The notes beneath the pieces are model-generated. The model did no database searches, was not told where the DNA came from, and saw nothing but the letters and a program-made list of their open reading frames with translations. From NCBI GenBank assembly GCA_026004675.1, contig BPJP01000004.1, forward strand, positions 248,001 to 312,000: a stretch of 64,000 nucleotides of DNA, written 5' to 3'. The translations under genes were made by a program, and so were the position numbers. The stretch's first letter is position 1. Each line of letters begins with the position of its first letter. Of this stretch, positions 40,933 through 50,716 are shown one piece after another. Origin of the DNA: Gemmatales bacterium. Lineage in GTDB: Bacteria; Planctomycetota; Planctomycetia; Gemmatales; Gemmataceae.

Positions 40933-41292
40933 ATGAGTCATTCCTGGCAATATATCCACGTTACTCGACTGGGCGACATCCACCTCGCTGTTTTGGGGAA
41001 GCACCGATTCGATGAAAACGTCGTGCGGATGATCGCGGATGAACTGGACCGTCTGGTTGCGGAGGAAGACTGCAAGAAGTTGATCTTGTCGCTGTCGGAA
41101 ACGGAAACGCTGTTGAGCGTGATGATCGCCCGCCTGATTCATTTGCGGCGCCGTTTGCTCGATCGCGGCGGGAAATTGAAACTGTGCGATCTGTCTCCGG
41201 AAGCGACCCAAGTGCTCGAATCGTGCCAATTGCTCAACTTTTTCGACATCGCACCCAATGTCGCAGCGGCGAAAAAGGCCTTTGGCCGGTGA
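40933..41292 (+). CDS. STAS-domain protein (anti-sigma-factor antagonist-like)
   Basis: A 119-residue single STAS domain: beta-rich start (WQYIHVTRLGDIHLAVL), the central LILSLSETETLLS loop and a helix-rich end (QVLESCQLLNFFDIAPN). In classical SpoIIAA/RsbV proteins a phosphorylatable Ser follows a D-S motif; here the corresponding loop has S-E-T-E-T, so a phospho-switch is possible but not certain. No partner kinase or sigma factor is adjacent. It is divergent from leuC. Confidence 0.75.
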   Translation: MSHSWQYIHVTRLGDIHLAVLGKHRFDENVVRMIADELDRLVAEEDCKKLILSLSETETLLSVMIARLIHLRRRLLDRGGKLKLCDLSPEATQVLESCQLLNFFDIAPNVAAAKKAFGR

Positions 41293-41332
41293 GCAGCACG
41301 TTTGCCTTTCGATGCCGCATGAGAGCTAAAAA

Positions 41333-43273
41333 CTACTCCCCTTGTATTTTTTTAAGGGCGGCAGCGGCCTGTTTGCGAACCTGTTTGTCTTCGTCCTTTT
41401 GGGAAACTTCCCGAAGAGCGTCGGCTGCGTCCGCGGCGGTTGGCCCCATTTGCCAGAGAACGGTAATTGCCCGGTTGCGGACCAAAGCCTGGGGCGATTT
41501 GAGGAGCTTGACCAGAGATGGTACCGCGGCAGTTCCGATTTGGGCCAGGCAGGTTCGAGCATTCGACAGAACGCCGGAGGCGATTTTCGGCTTCTCGAGG
41601 ACGGCAATCAATTCCGGAATCGCAGGCTCCCCGATGTTGACAAGAGCAGCGGCAGCATGGCGTCTTAGATCGCGATCATCTTCCTGAAAAGCAGCAGCCA
41701 GTTCTTTAAGCGCGGCTTCTGCTTTGGGTCCAACGTTGGCCAGGATGTAGGCCGCCGTCACTCGAGCCGTTTGATCCTTGCCGGCCAGGATCTTCGCCAG
41801 GTCTTCAACTACGTCCTCCGCATCCGCACCCAGTTGAGCCAGGGCATTGCCAGCCTGAATGCGCAGCGGGTGCTTGGGATCGAAAAAAATCTTGGCTAAA
41901 TACGGCGACGCCGCCTTTCCCATTTGTCCTAAAGTTTCCAGAGCCAGAAGACGTATATTCTGGTTTTCGTCGTTGACAGCCTGGGCCACCAGCGGCAAGG
42001 CGGACCTGGCGGATCGGCCAAGTTCCTTCAATGCCTGCAGTGCCTCCAATCTTACGTTTGCCGACTTGTCAGCAACGGCTTTGCCTAGTGCTTCGACCAC
42101 CGTCTCGTCAGGGTCGCGTAGCCGACCAATGGCCTTGATGGCAGTAAGGCGAACGCTGCTGTTTTCGTTTTTGAGGGCGACGATGAGCGCTTCCTGAGCA
42201 GCGGCTGTGCCGATGCGTGCCAGAGCGAGGGCGGCGTACCGGCGAACGCTGCTGGACGTGTCTGCGAGCAGCATTTTGAGCTGTGGGACGGCTTCTGCCG
42301 CTGATGCACCATAGCGCCCCAGCGCCACCGCCGCATATACTCTCACCGTTGCCTGCGGATCCGATAACGTCTTGATCAGGCCAGGAACGACGATGGTCGG
42401 GTCGCCGGCAACATATCCCAAGGTCATTGCCGCCTGCCGGCGAACTTTGGCTTCATTATGTTGAAGCAAGGCGACCAGATTCTCGGCAGCGCCAGCGGCA
42501 GCGTCGGCCCATTCCATCAAGCCTTGGGCAGCTTCGAAGCAGACCTCCGGATTGGTGTCCTTTAAGGCAGCGGTCAAAGCCGGCACGATGAACCTTCCAC
42601 CTCGATCGAGCTTGGATAAAGCCCGGGCGGCATGCAACCGAGTCGTTGGGTCTTTGTCCTTTTGCAGGATGTCGGCCAGAGTGGAAATGGAGTCTTCGTT
42701 GACTCCGATATTGGCTAAAGCCTCGACGGCACGGGCGCGAACGATGGCATTTTCATCGAGCAAAGCCTGGTTCAAAGCCGGGACGGCCCCGACTGCCGGT
42801 GCCCCGACGCAGCCGAGGCCATACGCTGCGCGAGCGCGAACGCGTGGATCGCTATCGCCAAGGAGATCGATCAATTTGTCAACGTAACGTGCTCCCATCA
42901 AACCGAGGGTTTTTGCCGCTTCATCGCCGCCACGATCTTTTTTGATCGCCGTCAACAGGTACGGGACGCACGATTCACCCAGCGAGCCGATGCCTTGAGC
43001 AGCGAACGTGCGAACATTCTTGTCTTCGCTTTGCAATGCATCGACCAGCACGGGGGCTGCTTTGCCGCCAAAGGAAACGAGCGCTTGTACCGCCCGCCGT
43101 GCATCCCCTTTTTGCAGCTGGTCGGCCCAATAGCTCATGGGTTGGCCATCATAAAGATTCGGATCCGCTTGATTGTTCGAACTTGGATCCCCATTGTTGG
43201 ACTTCTGGGGCACGGAGCTGGACGAACAGCCGAGCATAATGGTGACAAGCACTGCACCGAGTAGTTTTCGCAT
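41333..43273 (-). CDS. HEAT-repeat lipoprotein
   Basis: A 646-residue protein with a lipoprotein signal (LLGAVLVTIMLGC, lipid-bearing Cys16), a Ser/Asn-rich spacer, and about 15 HEAT/PBS-lyase-type repeats (DPRVRARAAYGLGCVG, NEAKVRRQAAMTLGYVA pattern) from residue 60 to the end. Such alpha-solenoids serve as binding scaffolds; attachment to a membrane facing the periplasm is expected. No catalytic domain. Stops 40 bases from the convergent STAS gene. Confidence 0.85.
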   Translation of the reverse strand: MRKLLGAVLVTIMLGCSSSSVPQKSNNGDPSSNNQADPNLYDGQPMSYWADQLQKGDARRAVQALVSFGGKAAPVLVDALQSEDKNVRTFAAQGIGSLGESCVPYLLTAIKKDRGGDEAAKTLGLMGARYVDKLIDLLGDSDPRVRARAAYGLGCVGAPAVGAVPALNQALLDENAIVRARAVEALANIGVNEDSISTLADILQKDKDPTTRLHAARALSKLDRGGRFIVPALTAALKDTNPEVCFEAAQGLMEWADAAAGAAENLVALLQHNEAKVRRQAAMTLGYVAGDPTIVVPGLIKTLSDPQATVRVYAAVALGRYGASAAEAVPQLKMLLADTSSSVRRYAALALARIGTAAAQEALIVALKNENSSVRLTAIKAIGRLRDPDETVVEALGKAVADKSANVRLEALQALKELGRSARSALPLVAQAVNDENQNIRLLALETLGQMGKAASPYLAKIFFDPKHPLRIQAGNALAQLGADAEDVVEDLAKILAGKDQTARVTAAYILANVGPKAEAALKELAAAFQEDDRDLRRHAAAALVNIGEPAIPELIAVLEKPKIASGVLSNARTCLAQIGTAAVPSLVKLLKSPQALVRNRAITVLWQMGPTAADAADALREVSQKDEDKQVRKQAAAALKKIQGE

Positions 43274-43379
43274 GACGCTGACTCCCTACGCCTCGAGCGA
43301 TTCCGTAATAGCGTAGATCATGATGTTCAAAGTTTACCCCGTGGTCACGCCGCTGCAACGAAAATATCACGCGACTCGT

Positions 43380-43919
43380 TCAGGCTGGTTTTCGGCAACC
43401 GATTACCGGTCCGGTTTTTGGGATCGGTTGGGAAGAAGCAGCGGAAATGCTGGCAGCCCCCAAAAGACTTCCTAAAACGGCAGCGACGGCAACGCTGGCC
43501 GTCAGCCGACTTGACTTCGGACTGCGACCAAGTCCATCCAGCAGCAACAAGAGGGAAAGCAAGAAGAAGACAGCCAAGCTCTGTTGGGGTGCCGTCCCGA
43601 CCCCGAACAAGCCGTTGGGACAGACCAGATCGCCGACGGCTTCTTTGTAAACATGGAATGCCGCCACGATCATGCCCGCAACAGCTGGCACAAGGGTCAA
43701 CAGGGAAATAACAGCCGGGGGTTGCATCTCGACGAGCAATCCCAGTAAAAGGATGCCGGCGGCTGCCAGAATGAAGGTCCGCTGGATGTAGCACAACGGG
43801 CAAGGGATCAAACCGAGGTATTTCGTCAACCAGACGCTCCCGGCACTTCCCAGGACGGCCAACAAGCAGGCCAGGCGGGTGAGAAGATGGCTCGAAGCAT
43901 TCGTCTGTTCGCTGGTCAT
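43380..43919 (-). CDS. dsbB: DsbB-like disulfide bond formation protein
   Basis: A 179-residue, four-helix membrane protein with the quinone-linked CPLC motif in IPCPLCYIQRTFILA, the hallmark of DsbB. A single Cys in DLVCPNGLFG marks the second periplasmic loop, where DsbB normally has two, and one more Cys lies four residues from the C-terminus (IGCRKPA). So the second pair is incomplete or rearranged. ATG 43919 has GGAG nine bases upstream; an in-frame codon at 43955 is less likely. No DsbA is adjacent. Confidence 0.8.
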   Translation of the reverse strand: MTSEQTNASSHLLTRLACLLAVLGSAGSVWLTKYLGLIPCPLCYIQRTFILAAAGILLLGLLVEMQPPAVISLLTLVPAVAGMIVAAFHVYKEAVGDLVCPNGLFGVGTAPQQSLAVFFLLSLLLLLDGLGRSPKSSRLTASVAVAAVLGSLLGAASISAASSQPIPKTGPVIGCRKPA

Positions 43920-44069
43920 CGTCGCATTCTCCGAAAAAAATTGGCCAGTATGCAAACCAAATATTCGTTGGTGGTGTCATTATGGTACCAGGGGAAAACG
44001 AAGCGAGTGGGAGGAATCTTAGCTGGAAAATGGACGTGATGACTGCATGGATTCTGCTGAATTTTTGCC

Positions 44070-44098
44070 TTGCAGCAATTGTGCCGTTTTCCTATAAT
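44070..44098 (+). promoter_or_regulatory. Sigma-70 type promoter of the tRNA-tuf unit
   Basis: TTGCAG at 44070-44075, a 17-base spacer, and a perfect TATAAT at 44093-44098. Transcription would start near 44105, about 23 bases before the first tRNA. Confidence 0.8.
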
Positions 44099-44127
44099 TC
44101 GCTATTCCACAAGCGTAGTGCTGCAGC

Positions 44128-44199
44128 GCTAGCGTAGCTCAATGGCAGAGCACTGGTTTTGTAAACCAGAAGTTGTGGGTTCGACTCCCACCGCTAGCT
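44128..44199 (+). tRNA. tRNA-Thr (anticodon TGT)
   Basis: Acceptor arms GCTAGCG/CGCTAGC pair fully; the anticodon stem CTGGT/ACCAG encloses TTTGTAA; the T-arm contains GGTTCGACTCC. 72 bases, no encoded CCA. Confidence 0.95.
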
Positions 44200-44322
44200 T
44201 CCCGCGGGGAGAGGGTTCTTGCGGAGGGGCTCATCGGATCTACCCCTGCACAAAACCTGTTTACGGGAATAGAATATTGATTTCGGTCCGGCGGTTCGCC
44301 GGATGCGAGTCGTTGTCCAGTT

Positions 44323-44406
44323 GGGCAGTTGGCCGAGTGGCCAATGGCAGCAGACTGTAAATCTGCCGGACTTAGTCCTACGCAGGTTCGAATCCTGCAC
44401 TGCCCA
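44323..44406 (+). tRNA. tRNA-Tyr (anticodon GTA)
   Basis: Acceptor GGGCAGT/ACTGCCC; anticodon stem GCAGA/TCTGC around CTGTAAA; a long variable arm, as expected for bacterial tRNA-Tyr; T-loop GGTTCGAATCC. 84 bases. Confidence 0.95.
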
Positions 44407-44528
44407 CTAGGGATGATTTCTTTTGGTTGGAAACCTGCGATTGGAAGGGCCATGCTAAACCGTCGCATCCCATCGTTGTTGTTGGCAGTGTTGTTTAGCC
44501 TGGGGCCGTCCTCGCTCCAATATTCTGT

Positions 44529-44599
44529 GCGGGTGTAGCTCAATGGTAGAGCATCGGTCTTCCAAACCGAGTACGAGGGTTCGATTCCCTTCACCCGCT
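44529..44599 (+). tRNA. tRNA-Gly (anticodon TCC)
   Basis: Acceptor GCGGGTG/CACCCGC; anticodon stem TCGGT/ACCGA around CTTCCAA; T-arm GGTTCGATTCC. 71 bases. Confidence 0.95.
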
Positions 44600-44621
44600 T
44601 TGGGGCGAGGGCCAATCGTTC

Positions 44622-44693
<72 letters not shown>

Positions 44694-44752
44694 GTTTGGC
44701 GTTAAACCGGATTTTTCTAACTTCTACAACCGTGTGAACCAGCGGAGGAAAG

Positions 44753-45964
44753 ATGGCAAAGGACGTGTTCCAGCGGACGAAACCGCACGTCAACGTAGGC
44801 ACCATTGGGCATATCGACCACGGCAAAACAACCTTGACTGCGGCTATTGTCGCGCGCCAGGCGTTCAAGAACAAAATCGAGAAGTTCAAGGATTACAAGC
44901 AGATCGCCAAAGGCGGTACCGAGCGCGATGAATTGAAAACCGTGACCATTGCCGTGGCCCACGTCGAATACGAGACGCCCAATCGCCACTACGCCCACAT
45001 CGACTGCCCTGGGCACGCGGACTACATCAAGAACATGATTACCGGCGCCGCCCAGATGGACGGTGCGATCCTGGTGGTGGCCGCCAATGACGGCCCCATG
45101 CCGCAAACCCGCGAGCACTTGCTTTTGGCTCGCCAGGTGAACGTCCCCCACATCGTGGTCTTTTTGAATAAAGTCGATACGGTGGACGACCCTGAACTTC
45201 TTGAACTGGTCGAGTTGGAACTGCGCGAACTGCTTACCAAGTACGAATTCCCTGGCGATGAAGTTCCGATCATCCGGGGGAATGCATTGGCGGCCATGCA
45301 GTCGCAAGGAAAAGACGACGCTGCTTGCAAATGCATCGACGACCTGATGGAGGCGCTCGATTCGTATATTCCGACGCCGCAGCGTGCCGAAGACAAACCG
45401 TTCTTGATGAGCGTTGAGGACGTGTTCTCCATCAAAGGACGCGGTACCGTCGCCACTGGTAGAATCGAGCGTGGCAAGGTTAAAGTCGGCGATGAAGTCG
45501 AAATCGTTGGGCTGCGCAAGGAATCGCGCAAGACCACAGTGACCGGCGTCGAAATGTTCAACAAGACGCTCGAAGAAGGGGTTGCTGGCGACAACGTGGG
45601 GTTGCTGCTTCGAGGCATCGAACGCAAAGAACTCGAACGTGGTATGGTGCTGGCCAAACCTGGCAGCATTACGCCGCATACGAAATTCGAGGCCCAGGTG
45701 TATGTGTTGACCAAAGACGAAGGTGGTCGGCATACGCCTTTCTTCTCAGGCTATCGGCCCCAGTTCTATTTCCGAACCACGGACGTCACTGGTACGGTGA
45801 CGCTGCCTGACGGCGTCGAGATGTGTATGCCCGGTGATAACGTCAAGATGACGGTCGAACTGCTGCCCGATTCTCCGATCGCCATGGAAGAAAACCTTCG
45901 CTTTGCGATTCGCGAAGGCGGTCGAACGGTCGGGTCTGGGGTGGTAAGCAAGATTCTCGAGTAA
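44753..45964 (+). CDS. tuf: Elongation factor Tu
   Basis: GTPase that delivers aminoacyl-tRNA to the ribosome. The 403-residue protein has G1 [10 protein letters not shown]3 [13 protein letters not shown]4 NKVD, and the complete domains 2 and 3 ([22 protein letters not shown]). GGAGG lies four bases before the ATG. It is co-transcribed with four upstream tRNAs. The switch region has a slightly longer insert ([18 protein letters not shown]) than the E. coli protein. Confidence 0.99.
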   Translation: MAKDVFQRTKPHVNVGTIGHIDHGKTTLTAAIVARQAFKNKIEKFKDYKQIAKGGTERDELKTVTIAVAHVEYETPNRHYAHIDCPGHADYIKNMITGAAQMDGAILVVAANDGPMPQTREHLLLARQVNVPHIVVFLNKVDTVDDPELLELVELELRELLTKYEFPGDEVPIIRGNALAAMQSQGKDDAACKCIDDLMEALDSYIPTPQRAEDKPFLMSVEDVFSIKGRGTVATGRIERGKVKVGDEVEIVGLRKESRKTTVTGVEMFNKTLEEGVAGDNVGLLLRGIERKELERGMVLAKPGSITPHTKFEAQVYVLTKDEGGRHTPFFSGYRPQFYFRTTDVTGTVTLPDGVEMCMPGDNVKMTVELLPDSPIAMEENLRFAIREGGRTVGSGVVSKILE

Positions 45965-45981
45965 AAGCTTTGTCTGGTGCC

Positions 45982-46013
45982 GCGCTTCCATCTTTTTGGC
46001 AAGATGGAAGCGC
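45982..46013 (+). terminator. Terminator-like hairpin after tuf
   Basis: A perfect 13-base stem, GCGCTTCCATCTT (45982-45994) with AAGATGGAAGCGC (46001-46013), and a 6-base loop. Only a weak T tract (GATTTTG) follows, so partial read-through to rpmG is possible. Confidence 0.75.
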
Positions 46014-46049
46014 AATGATTTTGTCGCGTGAAACTTCAAGGACTCAACC

Positions 46050-46203
46050 ATGCGCGAATATGTCTGGCTGGATTGCACTAGCTGCGGCAGCCGCAACTAT
46101 CGCACGCAAAAAGAGACACGAGGCGCCCACCGGCTCGAATTGAAAAAATACTGTCCCAAAGAGCGGAAACACACACCGCACAAGGAGTCGCGGAAAAAAT
46201 AGT
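46050..46203 (+). CDS. rpmG: 50S ribosomal protein L33 (one apparent frameshift)
   Basis: A small basic protein of the large ribosomal subunit. From the ATG at 46050 the frame gives REYVWLDCTSCGSRNYRTQ and GAHRLE; the remainder (LKKYCPKERKHTPHKE, then SRKK) is in a shifted frame. Removing one T from the T3 at 46140-46142 gives a 50-residue L33 with the zinc-ribbon Cys at positions 9, 12 and 35; the fourth Cys position is not conserved (KER), an in-between state of the C+ and C- forms. An inactivating mutation here is less likely than a base error. It lies in the conserved tuf-rpmG-tRNA-Trp-secE order. Confidence 0.85.
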
Positions 46204-46274
46204 CGGCGAGAATGGGAGGCGAGCCTGTCCCGTTCACGAGGCCCTTCAGCTTTTGGTTGCTGCCGAGACAGGAT

Positions 46275-46348
46275 AGGGGTGTAGCTCAATTTGGTAGAGC
46301 ACCGGTCTCCAAAACCGGCGGTTGAGCGTTCGAGTCGCTCCGCCCCTG
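46275..46348 (+). tRNA. tRNA-Trp (anticodon CCA)
   Basis: Acceptor AGGGGTG/CGCCCCT; anticodon stem CCGGT/ACCGG around CTCCAAA; T-arm GCGTTCGAGTCGC. 74 bases. Position between rpmG and secE is the classic bacterial arrangement. Confidence 0.95.
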
Positions 46349-46395
46349 CTCTCGATGAAGTCGAGTCGGTTTTCTTTTTGTGAAAAGGATATCCT

Positions 46396-47346
46396 ATGGC
46401 CGTCGCGGTCAAAAACACCCCCGAGACGACTGCGAAAAAGTTGTCCACTAGTTTAGCGCTCGGATGCGTGGCTGGGGTTGTCGCAGTTATCGCTAGTCTG
46501 TCGATCCTGTTCTACTGGTTGCCGCAACTTTGGACCCAGGCGTTGGGGACCGCACCGATCAGCCTGGCAATCTGCGGCTTGCTCCAGATCGTCGCACTGG
46601 GAACGTTATTCGTATACGCCGGCCGCTGGATCGGCAGCAGCCAGCGCGCTGGTCTGAAAGCTGGCATCTTTTGCACCCTCGTCACGCTGGTTGTCGCTGC
46701 CTGGCTGACATCGGTCATCGGTGGCTGGTTGGAAAACGTCGTTCCCGGCAACGCCGGCTTGCTCATGACGATCGCGCTCGGGGTCGTGTTTCTGGCTCTC
46801 ATCGGTCGCATGGTTTCCAGCCAGGGATTCGAAAAAAAGATGATCGCCCTCGAGGAGCAAGGCTGGTTTACGATCAAGCGTTTCAAAGCATCTCAAGGGT
46901 TGCGAGTGCGTCGTGGCACGATGCTGGGAATCCTGATTTTGACGGGTAGCGGCATTTGGACGCTGATCACCAGGGAACTTTTGGTGGGGGCAGGCGATTG
47001 GCGGCTTGCCATTCCGTATACCGACCGATACATTGTTCTACTTCCCGACCTCCAGTTTACGTTGCCGTTATTGCTGGCTGCCGGATCATTGTGGTTGGCG
47101 TTTCGGGTCGTGAATTTGCCCGTGTTTGCCGACTTTTTGATCGCCACGGAGGCGGAACTCAATAAAGTCTCCTGGCCCACTCGTCGCCGACTGATGCAGG
47201 ATACGGTAGTGGTGTTGGTGACGGTGCTGATATTGACTGTGTTCTTGTTTGTGGTCAACGTTGCCTGGCGGGCTGTCCTGACGAAATTGACGGTCTTGAG
47301 ACCGCCAGAGCAAACGACGACGCAAACCCAGGAGTTGGAGTGGTAG
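46396..47346 (+). CDS. secE: Preprotein translocase subunit SecE with long N-terminal membrane extension
   Basis: The SecE core is only the last 70 residues: AELNKVSWPTRRRLMQDTVVV followed by one transmembrane helix (LVTVLILTVFLFVVNVAW), which clamps SecY. Before it are about 240 residues with five or six additional hydrophobic segments (for example VAGVVAVIASLSILFYWL, TLVTLVVAAWLTSVIGGW, LLMTIALGVVFLALIGR). Normal SecE has 60-130 residues. The frame is intact and the gene order is canonical, so this is a real lineage-specific extension, not a fusion artefact. Confidence 0.9.
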   Translation: MAVAVKNTPETTAKKLSTSLALGCVAGVVAVIASLSILFYWLPQLWTQALGTAPISLAICGLLQIVALGTLFVYAGRWIGSSQRAGLKAGIFCTLVTLVVAAWLTSVIGGWLENVVPGNAGLLMTIALGVVFLALIGRMVSSQGFEKKMIALEEQGWFTIKRFKASQGLRVRRGTMLGILILTGSGIWTLITRELLVGAGDWRLAIPYTDRYIVLLPDLQFTLPLLLAAGSLWLAFRVVNLPVFADFLIATEAELNKVSWPTRRRLMQDTVVVLVTVLILTVFLFVVNVAWRAVLTKLTVLRPPEQTTTQTQELEW

Positions 47347-48218
47347 CAGTTTCTGTCATGATTGACGAACGGACGACCTCCGAAACCCGCGAACCTGAAC
47401 GGGAAGCTGTCCCGAACCAGGAGACAGAGACCGTCTCGGAAGCGGAAGAGAACCAGCCGAACCAGCCAGCCGAATCTGCCTCGGTCGCTGCGGAGGAGGG
47501 AGGTGCTGCTTCTGAATCCGCGACAGAATCGGCAGCCCTTCCCGAACAGCCAGCAGCTGAGACATCCGGTCCGAGCGAGGGGGGCGAGGCGGGAGAGTCT
47601 TCCAGTGAAGAACGCGATGTAGACGAGATCGAAGAAATCGACGACATAGAGGAAGAATCCGAGGAAGAGAAGCCAGGCTCCAAGAAGAACTGGTACGTGG
47701 TCAAAGTCCAGAGTGGCCGCGAAGAATCCATCAAGGAAGCGATCGAACGGCGTGTCAAGATCGAAAACCTGGAAGAATACTTCGGCCGAATCGTCATCCC
47801 GGTCGAACGTGTCACGGAGGTGCGCAATAACAAGCGGATCACCAAAGAACGCAAACTTTATCCGGGTTATTTGATGGTGGAGGTCGAATTCAACGATCGG
47901 ATTCTCTATCTGTTTCGGGAAACGGCAGGGGTCGGTGATTTTGTTGGTGGAAGTTTCCAAAAGCCGCCGCCGCCAATGGCCCCGCACGAAGTGGAGCGGA
48001 TGCTCGGTCCGATCGAGCAGAGCGGGCCTTCGAAAGATCGCAAGCTTCGCTTCGAGCGAGGCGATCGCGTCAAGATCCGCGACGGCACCTTTGCCGGCAT
48101 GGAAGGCGAAGTAAAGGACATTCTTGAAGACAAAGGTCAGGTTCGGGTGGAACTGACGATTTGGGGACGTCCAGTTTCTGTCGAGTTCGAATACTGGCAG
48201 GTGGAAGAGTTCCACTAG
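47340..48218 (+). CDS. nusG: Transcription termination/antitermination protein NusG with acidic extension
   Basis: Binds RNA polymerase and couples it to Rho or the ribosome. The NGN domain starts at KNWYVVKVQSGREESIKEA (residue about 116) and the KOW domain at FERGDRVKIRDGTFAGMEGE. About 115 residues rich in Glu, Ala and Pro precede it, absent from E. coli NusG. GTG 47340 overlaps the secE stop and has AGGAG five bases upstream, so I prefer it to the ATG at 47358. Confidence 0.93.
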   Translation: MVAVSVMIDERTTSETREPEREAVPNQETETVSEAEENQPNQPAESASVAAEEGGAASESATESAALPEQPAAETSGPSEGGEAGESSSEERDVDEIEEIDDIEEESEEEKPGSKKNWYVVKVQSGREESIKEAIERRVKIENLEEYFGRIVIPVERVTEVRNNKRITKERKLYPGYLMVEVEFNDRILYLFRETAGVGDFVGGSFQKPPPPMAPHEVERMLGPIEQSGPSKDRKLRFERGDRVKIRDGTFAGMEGEVKDILEDKGQVRVELTIWGRPVSVEFEYWQVEEFH

Positions 48219-48278
48219 CAGGCATCGGCTGGAAACGGCGAAGCGACGAGTGATTGAAACGGGATTGGAAGGCAAGCA

Positions 48279-48743
48279 ATGGCACGGCAACTGACGGCGC
48301 AAGTCAAATTGCAGGTTCCAGGAGGAGCGGCGACGCCCGCTCCGCCGGTCGGCCCGGCTTTGGGTCAGCACGGGGTCAATATCGGCGCGTTCGTCTCGCA
48401 ATTCAACGACCGCACCAAGGATATGCGAGGCATCCCGGTTCCGGTCGTCATCTCAATCTATTCGGATCGGAGCTTCGACTTTGTCGTGAAAAGCCCTCCC
48501 GCGGCGATTCTGCTCAAGCAAGCAGCGGGCATCCCCTATGAAAAGAAAAAAGGAGGCGAGGTCCTTCCACCGGAAGAGAAGACGCGCCGCACCGGAAAAT
48601 ATAAGGGATTCAAAGTAACGCGGGCACAAGTCCGGGAAATCGCGGAAAAGAAATTCAAAGACCTTAACGCCCGAGATGTCGATCATGCTGTGCCGATCAT
48701 CGAAGGAACAGCGCGCAGCATGGGCCTGACGATTGAAGGTTGA
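48279..48743 (+). CDS. rplK: 50S ribosomal protein L11
   Basis: A 154-residue L11 of the GTPase-associated centre. Contains [20 protein letters not shown], the conserved Pro-rich N-terminal domain, and the rRNA-binding C-terminal domain ending [24 protein letters not shown] lies upstream. Follows nusG by 60 bases. Confidence 0.98.
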   Translation: MARQLTAQVKLQVPGGAATPAPPVGPALGQHGVNIGAFVSQFNDRTKDMRGIPVPVVISIYSDRSFDFVVKSPPAAILLKQAAGIPYEKKKGGEVLPPEEKTRRTGKYKGFKVTRAQVREIAEKKFKDLNARDVDHAVPIIEGTARSMGLTIEG

Positions 48744-48815
48744 TGGGTTGGATTTCGAACCCGGTCCACTGTTACTGCCACATTTTGACATTTGTATTTT
48801 TGCGAAATTAATACC

Positions 48816-49661
48816 ATGGCGAAGCAACCCGAACAGGCACAAGCGGAAAATAAAGCAGAAACGGCGACCGAAGCGGGGGACAGCCAGCCGAAATCTGCGA
48901 AAGCGAAAGACGAACCCGCCGCAACAGAAACCGCAACGAAAAAGAGAAAGAAGCCAGGAAAGTCGCCGCGGATTGGCAAGAAACTGCGCAACCAGTTGAA
49001 GAATCTTCGGCAAAAACTGCGCAAGGAAGGGGCGCAGCCGCTCGATCGCGCAATCAAGCTGCTCAAGCAATCGAAACGGGCCAAATTCGACGAAACCGTC
49101 GAGGTCCACATGCACCTGGGCATCGATCCGACGCAAAACGACCAGATGGTCCGTGGCAGCGTGTCGTTGCCGCACGGCATCGGCAAATCCGTGCGAGTTC
49201 TGGTCTTCTGTCAGGGCGATAACGTTGCCAAAGCGAAGGAAGCCGGTGCCGATTATGCCGGCAGCGACGAATATATCAAGAAAATTCAGCAAGAAGGCTG
49301 GCTCGATTTCGATGTCGCGCTGGCGACGCAGGACATGATGGGCCAGGTCAGTCGATTGGGAAAGATTCTCGGTCCGCGCGGCCTGATGCCGACGCCCAAG
49401 GCAGGCACGGTCGTGACCGGCGATGTCGCGACGGCCGTCCGCGAGTTCAAGGCTGGTAAAGTCGAATATCGCACCGACAAGGGCGGGAACGTCCATGCAG
49501 GCGTCGGCAAGTTGAGCTTCGATGACCAGAAATTGATCGAAAACATCCAGGCCTTCGTCGAGCAGATTCGCGCCGTAAAGCCAGCCGGTGTGAAAGGCAA
49601 CTACATCAAGTCGGTAAACATCTCGGCAACCATGAGTCCGAGCATAGCCGTATCGGTTTGA
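48816..49661 (+). CDS. rplA: 50S ribosomal protein L1 with Lys/Ala-rich N-terminal extension
   Basis: The conserved L1 fold begins near residue 50 ([15 protein letters not shown]), with [38 protein letters not shown] and [12 protein letters not shown]. Before it lies a low-complexity segment rich in Lys, Ala, Glu and Thr, giving 281 residues compared with the usual 230. The ATG at 48816 (MAKQPEQ) is the natural start; the frame stays open up to 48792. L1 of other bacteria represses its own operon; no clear L1-site mimic was recognised in the 72-base leader. Confidence 0.95.
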   Translation: MAKQPEQAQAENKAETATEAGDSQPKSAKAKDEPAATETATKKRKKPGKSPRIGKKLRNQLKNLRQKLRKEGAQPLDRAIKLLKQSKRAKFDETVEVHMHLGIDPTQNDQMVRGSVSLPHGIGKSVRVLVFCQGDNVAKAKEAGADYAGSDEYIKKIQQEGWLDFDVALATQDMMGQVSRLGKILGPRGLMPTPKAGTVVTGDVATAVREFKAGKVEYRTDKGGNVHAGVGKLSFDDQKLIENIQAFVEQIRAVKPAGVKGNYIKSVNISATMSPSIAVSV

Positions 49662-49709
49662 TAGCTGGCTGGCAAAGAGGGATAGGGCCTAGTGCAGTGA
49701 GTAGCAACC

Positions 49710-50213
49710 ATGGCGAAACTGATCAAACAAATGGAAATGGACGACCTGAAAAAAACTTTTCAGGACGTTCGCGATATGGTGTTTTTGAGCCATAGCCGAA
49801 TCAATGCTCAGACCGAGAACGAGATTCGGCTATCGCTGCGCAAGAAGAACGTGCGGCTAAAAATGGTGAAAAACAGCCTCGCTCGCCGCGTATTTAATGA
49901 GCTGGGGCTGAAAGTCGAGAATTATTGGGGCGGGCCGACAGTGATCGCCTGGGGCACCGAAAGCCTTGCCGAACTCAGCCGCGAAATCGAATCGTTTACC
50001 AAAAAGAACAATAACCTGCAGGTCAAAGGCGCTCTGGTGGACGGGCAGGAGATCTCGTTCGATCGCGCCTTGACCATGCCGACACGGGCGGAGGCGATTG
50101 CCAGGGTCGTACAACTGGCATTGAGTCCGGCTTCGAGGATCGCCAGCCTTGTGAGGGCGCCAGGAGCTAGGCTTGCCAGCCAGATCAAGAGCATCGCTGA
50201 CAGAGGCGAATAA
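49710..50213 (+). CDS. rplJ: 50S ribosomal protein L10
   Basis: A 167-residue L10, base of the L7/L12 stalk: [36 protein letters not shown] and the helical C-terminus [22 protein letters not shown] that binds L7/L12 dimers. Only 48 bases separate it from rplA, too little for the long L10 autoregulatory leader of E. coli. Confidence 0.97.
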   Translation: MAKLIKQMEMDDLKKTFQDVRDMVFLSHSRINAQTENEIRLSLRKKNVRLKMVKNSLARRVFNELGLKVENYWGGPTVIAWGTESLAELSREIESFTKKNNNLQVKGALVDGQEISFDRALTMPTRAEAIARVVQLALSPASRIASLVRAPGARLASQIKSIADRGE

Positions 50214-50299
50214 CGAATCGACGTTGCAAGCAAACAGCTATTACGCACGCACCGCTGCTCCGCTTCAAGCAGCACAGGATTAGAAAGGACCGAAGAGAT

Positions 50300-50716
50300 A
50301 TGAGTAGTGAAGGTAACGGCCGGCAGTGGTCGCCTGAGATTGCGGAACTTGGAGACAAGATCGTGTCCCTGACAGTGGCCAAGGCTGTCGAGCTCGGCGA
50401 ATACCTGGAAGAGGTGCACAACATCAAGCCGGCGGCGTCGGCGGTGGCTGTCGCTGCGGCTGGACCAGCGGCAGGAGCGGAAGCTGCACCCGCTGAAGAA
50501 AAGACCGAGTTTACGGTCACGCTCGAAGATTTCGATCCCGCCAAAAAGATCAATGTCATCAAAGTGGTACGGGAAATCACCGGCTTGGGCCTCAAAGAGG
50601 CCAAGGACCTCGTCGAAGGGAAGCCGAAGCCCGTTAAGGAAAATGTTTCCAAGGAAGAAGCCGAAAAGTTCAAGAAACAACTGGAGGAAGGGGGCGCCAA
50701 GGTCTCGGTCAAGTAG
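50300..50716 (+). CDS. rplL: 50S ribosomal protein L7/L12
   Basis: A 138-residue stalk protein. N-terminal dimerisation helices ([19 protein letters not shown]), an Ala/Pro-rich hinge ([17 protein letters not shown]), then the conserved C-terminal domain [20 protein letters not shown] and [20 protein letters not shown]. Confidence 0.98.
   Translation: MSSEGNGRQWSPEIAELGDKIVSLTVAKAVELGEYLEEVHNIKPAASAVAVAAAGPAAGAEAAPAEEKTEFTVTLEDFDPAKKINVIKVVREITGLGLKEAKDLVEGKPKPVKENVSKEEAEKFKKQLEEGGAKVSVK

Noticed and set aside
41333..43273. PBS-lyase-type enzyme reading of the HEAT protein
   Set aside because: The repeats are generic HEAT solenoid units; no phycobilin context or lyase residues.
46351..46377. 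Possible terminator after tRNA-Trp (CTCGA/TCGAG then T-rich)
   Set aside because: Only a 5-base stem; too weak to call, and secE needs transcription from upstream or nearby.
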